Shown here one piece after another: positions 60,197-64,000 of a DNA stretch of 64,000 nucleotides. Positions within the stretch are counted from its first letter, which is position 1. The number at the start of each line of letters is the position of its first letter. This DNA is from Longitalea arenae. Its GTDB lineage: Bacteria > Bacteroidota > Bacteroidia > Chitinophagales > Chitinophagaceae. The position numbers and the translations under genes are program-made. The notes beneath the pieces are model-generated. The model saw only the letters and a list, made by a program, of their open reading frames with translations, made no database searches and was not told the origin of the DNA. The DNA lies in NCBI RefSeq assembly GCF_016924755.1, contig NZ_JAFFJX010000001.1:434001-498000 (forward strand), given 5' to 3'.

Positions 60197-62605
60197 ATGG
60201 CAGAAGAAATAAAATCGAATTTTCGACCTAAGCAGGCAATTAGCCCGCGAGAAATTATTTTCCGGTATATACGGTATTTGCCCTGGATAGTGATTTCTAT
60301 TTCCCTGGCATTGGTGGGAGCTTATATAAAGCTGCGCTATTCAACACCTGTCTACAGCGTAGCCAGTAAACTTCTTGTAACCAGCCAGGCACCGTATGGT
60401 GGCAGAGATAAGTTTGATGACATTTTCAGCATGCAGGCGGCTAACAACAAGCTGAACGATGAAATAGAGATCATAAAGTCGCGGAGTATGGCCATGCGGG
60501 TAATACGTTCACTGGGTTTGCAGAAACAGGTTTATAATCAGGGAAAGATCCGCTCTTCGGTAGTTCATTCAGGAGACGTACCATTCAATTTCGATATTTT
60601 ATCGCAAGTAGATTCAAGCAATGGATTTAATGTGCTGGTGACGTTCATTGGAAACAACCAGTTCCTGTTGGATGAAAAACCGCAAAAACACTACTTTGGT
60701 GAAACTATCACCTTCCCTACCTTCAGTTTTCGGATCACGCCGAACGGAAAAGATTACCGCACATTTGCAAGCCATGACTTTCTGGTGAGTTGGCAACCGG
60801 CTGAAAATCTGGCGCCCGGTTTAAGCGGCGGCATTAATGTGGTTCGTACAAATGAGATCACCAATGTTTTGAACCTGGCTTATGTAACAGAAAACCCAAA
60901 ACAGGGTGTTGATATCGTAAACCAGTATATGAAAGAGTATCAGCAGGCCAGTCTTGAAGATAAAAAGCAGATTGCCGCCCAAACACTTTCGTTTATTGAT
61001 GAACAACTCGATACGGTGTTCCAGGAATTAGGCGGAGTAGAAAAGAACTTACAGAAGTATCGGGAAAAGAATAAAGTAATTAAACCCGAAGTACAGGCCC
61101 AGCTGACGTTAAATGAGTCTTCAGAAAATTCAAAAGAGCAGGCTACGCTGGGGGTGAAGTTGAAAGTGATCGATTATTTGATTAATTACCTATCTGACAG
61201 TAAGAACCAGTTTAACATCATTCCTTCCACCTTGGGAATAGAGGAGCCAACGCTTTTACAACAAACGGCTCAATTCAACAAACTTCAGCTGGAAAGGGAA
61301 ACTGCGTTAAAGAATGCAGGCCCCAATAACCCGCGCATCCTCACGATGGACGCCACTATTCAGAAGCTGCGGCTGGATATGGTTGAGACACTGAAGAATG
61401 TGAAGCAAACGCAGTCATTGATCATGGAGCAGTTGTCTGGCAAAAACCAGGAAACCAACCGGGTGATCACCTCCATTCCGTCAAAAGAAAAGCAAATGCT
61501 GGAGGTCACCCGCCAGCAAAGCATTTTACAGGAACTGTATCAGTACCTGCTGCAAAAAAAGCTGGAAACAGCCATTGCTTCTGCTTCAACGATCTCTAAT
61601 ATCAAGGTTATTGAATCGGCTATACAATCAGGAGTTCCAATAAGCCCGAATAAAAAAGCGATATACATCATCGCCCTTTTCATTGGCATTGCCATTCCTG
61701 TAGGCATTATATTTATTCGCGAATATCTTGACGACAAAGTGAAAAGTAAACATGATGTGCAGCAGAATACCGATGCCCCTATATTAGGCGAAATTGGCCA
61801 TGCCGACCACGCCAATGCACTGGTGGTGACGCGTAACAACCGTAAAGTGATCGCAGAGCAATTCCGTATCGTGCGTTCTAACCTGCAATACATTTTACCA
61901 AAAGTTGACAAACCAGTATTGATCGTTACTTCTTCCTTCAGCGGAGAAGGGAAATCTTTTATCAGTACTAACCTCGGGGCTGTGCTGGCTTTGTCGGGCA
62001 AACGCACGGCCATCCTGGAATTTGACATCCGCAAGCCTAAAATTTTAAAAGGACTGGGGCTACATGAGCGAAAAGGCATTACCAATTATATAGTAGGCAG
62101 CCTGGATTTGGAGGAAGTGATCCATCCGGTTCCTGATACGGATAATTTATTTGTAATTCCGTGCGGACCGGTACCGCCTAATCCGGCCGAAATGTTGTTA
62201 AACGAAAAAGTGGACCAGTTGTTCACCGAGCTTAAAAAACGGTTCGATGCTATCATTATTGATACGGCGCCTGTTGGCCTGGTGAGTGATGCAATTACCC
62301 TTGGGCGTTATGCTGATTCTTCAGTATACATAGTGCGCCATGGCTATACAATAAAAAAGCAGATCCAGTTGATCGATGAACTGTACCGGAATAATAAACT
62401 TCCTCATTTGTCTATTATTATAAACGACATTCATACGCAGGGCGGATATGGTGGATACTATGGATATGGCGGCTACGGTTATGGTTATGGGTATGGATTT
62501 GGATTGAATGATGCCAATGGAGGTTATTTTGAGAACGGAGAATCGAAAACAAGTGGCTGGCGCAAGTGGCTGGGCGGAAAAAAGACTAAAAAAGCCAAGG
62601 GTTAA
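60197..62605 (+). CDS. Wzc-like polysaccharide co-polymerase/tyrosine kinase
   Basis: 802 residues. Wzz domain with two membrane helices (YLPWIVISISLALVGAYI and YIIALFIGIAIPVGIIFI), a long coiled-coil periplasmic part, and a BY-kinase domain with Walker A SSFSGEGKSF, Walker A' ILEFDIRKPKI and IIIDTAPVG. The C-terminus has a Gly/Tyr cluster (YGGYYGYGGYGYGYG) that is the usual autophosphorylation tail. Controls chain length and export of the polysaccharide. Confidence 0.94.
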   Translation: MAEEIKSNFRPKQAISPREIIFRYIRYLPWIVISISLALVGAYIKLRYSTPVYSVASKLLVTSQAPYGGRDKFDDIFSMQAANNKLNDEIEIIKSRSMAMRVIRSLGLQKQVYNQGKIRSSVVHSGDVPFNFDILSQVDSSNGFNVLVTFIGNNQFLLDEKPQKHYFGETITFPTFSFRITPNGKDYRTFASHDFLVSWQPAENLAPGLSGGINVVRTNEITNVLNLAYVTENPKQGVDIVNQYMKEYQQASLEDKKQIAAQTLSFIDEQLDTVFQELGGVEKNLQKYREKNKVIKPEVQAQLTLNESSENSKEQATLGVKLKVIDYLINYLSDSKNQFNIIPSTLGIEEPTLLQQTAQFNKLQLERETALKNAGPNNPRILTMDATIQKLRLDMVETLKNVKQTQSLIMEQLSGKNQETNRVITSIPSKEKQMLEVTRQQSILQELYQYLLQKKLETAIASASTISNIKVIESAIQSGVPISPNKKAIYIIALFIGIAIPVGIIFIREYLDDKVKSKHDVQQNTDAPILGEIGHADHANALVVTRNNRKVIAEQFRIVRSNLQYILPKVDKPVLIVTSSFSGEGKSFISTNLGAVLALSGKRTAILEFDIRKPKILKGLGLHERKGITNYIVGSLDLEEVIHPVPDTDNLFVIPCGPVPPNPAEMLLNEKVDQLFTELKKRFDAIIIDTAPVGLVSDAITLGRYADSSVYIVRHGYTIKKQIQLIDELYRNNKLPHLSIIINDIHTQGGYGGYYGYGGYGYGYGYGFGLNDANGGYFENGESKTSGWRKWLGGKKTKKAKG

Positions 62606-62640
62606 CATGTTAATGACCCCATTGACTGCATTATAAAAAA

Positions 62641-63651
62641 ATGGCATTGATCCGGTTTGCAATTATTGGTTGTGGAAGAATAGCACAGCGCCATGCTGAG
62701 CAGATCTGCAAAAGGGGCAAACTGGTAGCTGTTTGTGATGTTATTCATGAAAAAGCAAGCAGCATGGCCGAAATGTATGGCGCACGTGCCTACTATAACA
62801 TAACGGACCTGCTTTTTAAGGAAAGCAACCTTGATATAATAGTTGTATGTACACCCAACGGGTTGCATGCACAGCATTCCATCCAGTCATTGCAGGCGGG
62901 TTTTCACGTTTTGTGTGAAAAGCCGATGGCGTTGCATGCAAAGGATGCAGCGGAAATGATAGCTGTGGCCAGGAAGAGTGGCCGGCAATTGTTTGTTGTA
63001 AAGCAGAACAGGTACAATCCACCGGTGGTTGCTGTTAAAAAGGCACTGGATGAGAATCGATTGGGAAAGGTGTTCAGCCTGCAATTGAACTGTTTCTGGA
63101 ACCGGGATGCTTCTTATTATAAAAATTCCTGGAAAGGTACCCGGGAACTGGATGGCGGCACACTGTATACACAATTTAGTCATTTCATTGACCTGCTTTA
63201 CTGGATGATTGGAGATATTAAAGAGGTGCATGCTGTTTTGGCGAATTATGCGCACCAGCAGATCATTGAATTTGAGGATACCGGTTCGGTATTGCTTCAG
63301 TTTGAGAATGGCGCTACAGGTACGATGAATTATACGGTGAACAGCTATAGTAAGAATATGGAAGGATCGCTTACGTTGTTTGCCGAGAAAGGAACTGTAA
63401 AGATCGGTGGGCAATACCTGAATGAGTTGGAATACCAGGATATCAAGGACTATCGTATTGATAACCTACCTGCAGGTAATATAGCCAATAACTATGGCAC
63501 TTATGTAGGCTCAATGAGTAACCATGACAAGGTGTATGATAATGTACTGGACGTGTTACATGATCGTGCACCAATAACCACTCCGGCCGAAGAAGGCCTG
63601 AAAACTGTTGAAATAATAGAAAGGATATACCAGACAGCTACCCGTTTATGA
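62641..63651 (+). CDS. Gfo/Idh/MocA oxidoreductase, WbpB/WlbA-like
   Basis: 336 residues. N-terminal Rossmann motif AIIGCGRIAQRHAEQI, the family EKPMALHAKDA, and a C-terminal oxidoreductase fold (NRYNPPVVAVKKAL, NSWKGTRELDGGTLYTQFSHFIDLLYWMIG). In this context it probably oxidises UDP-GlcNAcA at C3 for synthesis of a diacetamido uronic acid. The acetyltransferase of the same route overlaps its stop. Confidence 0.88.
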   Translation: MALIRFAIIGCGRIAQRHAEQICKRGKLVAVCDVIHEKASSMAEMYGARAYYNITDLLFKESNLDIIVVCTPNGLHAQHSIQSLQAGFHVLCEKPMALHAKDAAEMIAVARKSGRQLFVVKQNRYNPPVVAVKKALDENRLGKVFSLQLNCFWNRDASYYKNSWKGTRELDGGTLYTQFSHFIDLLYWMIGDIKEVHAVLANYAHQQIIEFEDTGSVLLQFENGATGTMNYTVNSYSKNMEGSLTLFAEKGTVKIGGQYLNELEYQDIKDYRIDNLPAGNIANNYGTYVGSMSNHDKVYDNVLDVLHDRAPITTPAEEGLKTVEIIERIYQTATRL

Positions 63652-64000
63652 ATGAACCCGTTTTATTAAGAGCTCAATTGAGAGACGTTACCTTCGGCGC
63701 CAATGTGAAGGTAGTGGAACCGGTAAATTTATATGGATGCACGCTGAGCGATGATAGCTTTGTGGGGCCCTTTACGGAAATTCAACAAAACGTACTTATC
63801 GGGAAAAGAACACGGATACAATCTCATAGCTTTATTTGCGAAGGCGTAACAATCGGTGACGATTGCTTTATTGGCCACGGCGTTATGTTCATTAACGATC
63901 TGTTTAAGGAAGGGAGACCGGCAGGCGATAGGGCAAAATGGAAAACCACACATATTGAGAACCATGTTTCCATTGGTTCGAATGCGACCATACTGCCGGT
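63648..64000 (+). CDS. Hexapeptide-repeat N-acetyltransferase, WbpD/WlbB-like, cut by window edge
   Basis: ATG at 63648 overlaps the TGA of the oxidoreductase (ATGA). Left-handed beta-helix repeats: VLIGKRTRIQSHSFICEG, VTIGDDCFIGHGVMFINDLF, HVSIGSNATILPV. N-terminal MNEPVLLRAQLRDVTFGANV. Likely acetylates the 3-amino group of the UDP-sugar. The C-terminus lies outside the window. Confidence 0.85.
   Translation, partial: MNEPVLLRAQLRDVTFGANVKVVEPVNLYGCTLSDDSFVGPFTEIQQNVLIGKRTRIQSHSFICEGVTIGDDCFIGHGVMFINDLFKEGRPAGDRAKWKTTHIENHVSIGSNATILP

Noticed and set aside
1-64000. CRISPR array
   Set aside because: The tandem short-word tracts are degenerate and have no regular spacer of constant length; no cas gene.

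Overview
The window looks like chromosomal DNA of a Bacteroidota member, most likely family Chitinophagaceae (Niastella/Chitinophaga-like). The reasons are TAnnTTTG-type promoter elements, few Shine-Dalgarno sequences, many TonB-type and beta-barrel outer-membrane proteins and lipoproteins, the long plant/Bacteroidetes form of IspG, a UpxY-type antiterminator heading a polysaccharide operon, and BatB/BatC proteins. The genus is an inference.

Layout. 0-7.3 kb (mostly minus strand): truncated WYL regulator, ispG, batB-batC, a lipoprotein class D beta-lactamase and periplasmic trehalase. 7.4-13.2 kb: an unusual operon of two vanadium-haloperoxidase/PAP2-like lipoproteins and two outer-membrane barrels. 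13.8-19.0 kb: L-fucose uptake and non-phosphorylative oxidation (permease, two SDRs, lactonase, mutarotase, FAH-family hydrolase) without an L-fuconate dehydratase. 19.3-27.6 kb (plus): fused isobutyryl-CoA mutase, then a TolC/MacA/MacB-like efflux operon. 27.8-39.9 kb: Nei-like glycosylase, RhlE-like helicase, DUF763, a TonB-receptor-like barrel, amidase, sulfatase, an ECF sigma unit and DUF72.

40.1-44.6 kb: a DNA-damage-type locus. UmuC and a UmuD-like protein whose Ser/Lys dyad is replaced by Ala/Arg are divergent from two tandem 2H-phosphoesterase paralogues, each lacking the opposite catalytic histidine, and a Rv2578c-type radical SAM protein. A three-half-site operator lies between the two arms. 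45.1-48.8 kb: a lipoprotein, a three-gene membrane protein/kinase/LuxR-regulator unit, then three tiny ORF units, each ending in a strong terminator.

48.8-54.9 kb is the most striking segment. Nine closely packed tRNA or tRNA-like genes (Pro, Gly, Asp, Gln, His, Arg, Glu, Phe, Trp) lead into a YkuK RNase-H-fold gene, a PcfJ-like gene, a second block of degenerate tRNA-like and structured RNA, a slipin (SPFH) gene, a DinB-fold gene and the RNA ligase gene rtcB. I infer an RNA-damage/tRNA-repair or tRNA-decoy system.

55-58 kb: metallophosphoesterase, a small membrane protein and a DUF5009-type acyltransferase. 58.5-64 kb: start of an exopolysaccharide/capsule operon (long leader, UpxY-like, Wza-like, Wzc-like, WbpB-like, partial WbpD-like).

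Many intergenic gaps carry their own families of short, degenerate, repeated words, often arranged as inverted repeats. No CRISPR array, rRNA, insertion sequence or integrase was seen. Coordinates and structures were read by eye; no searches were run.
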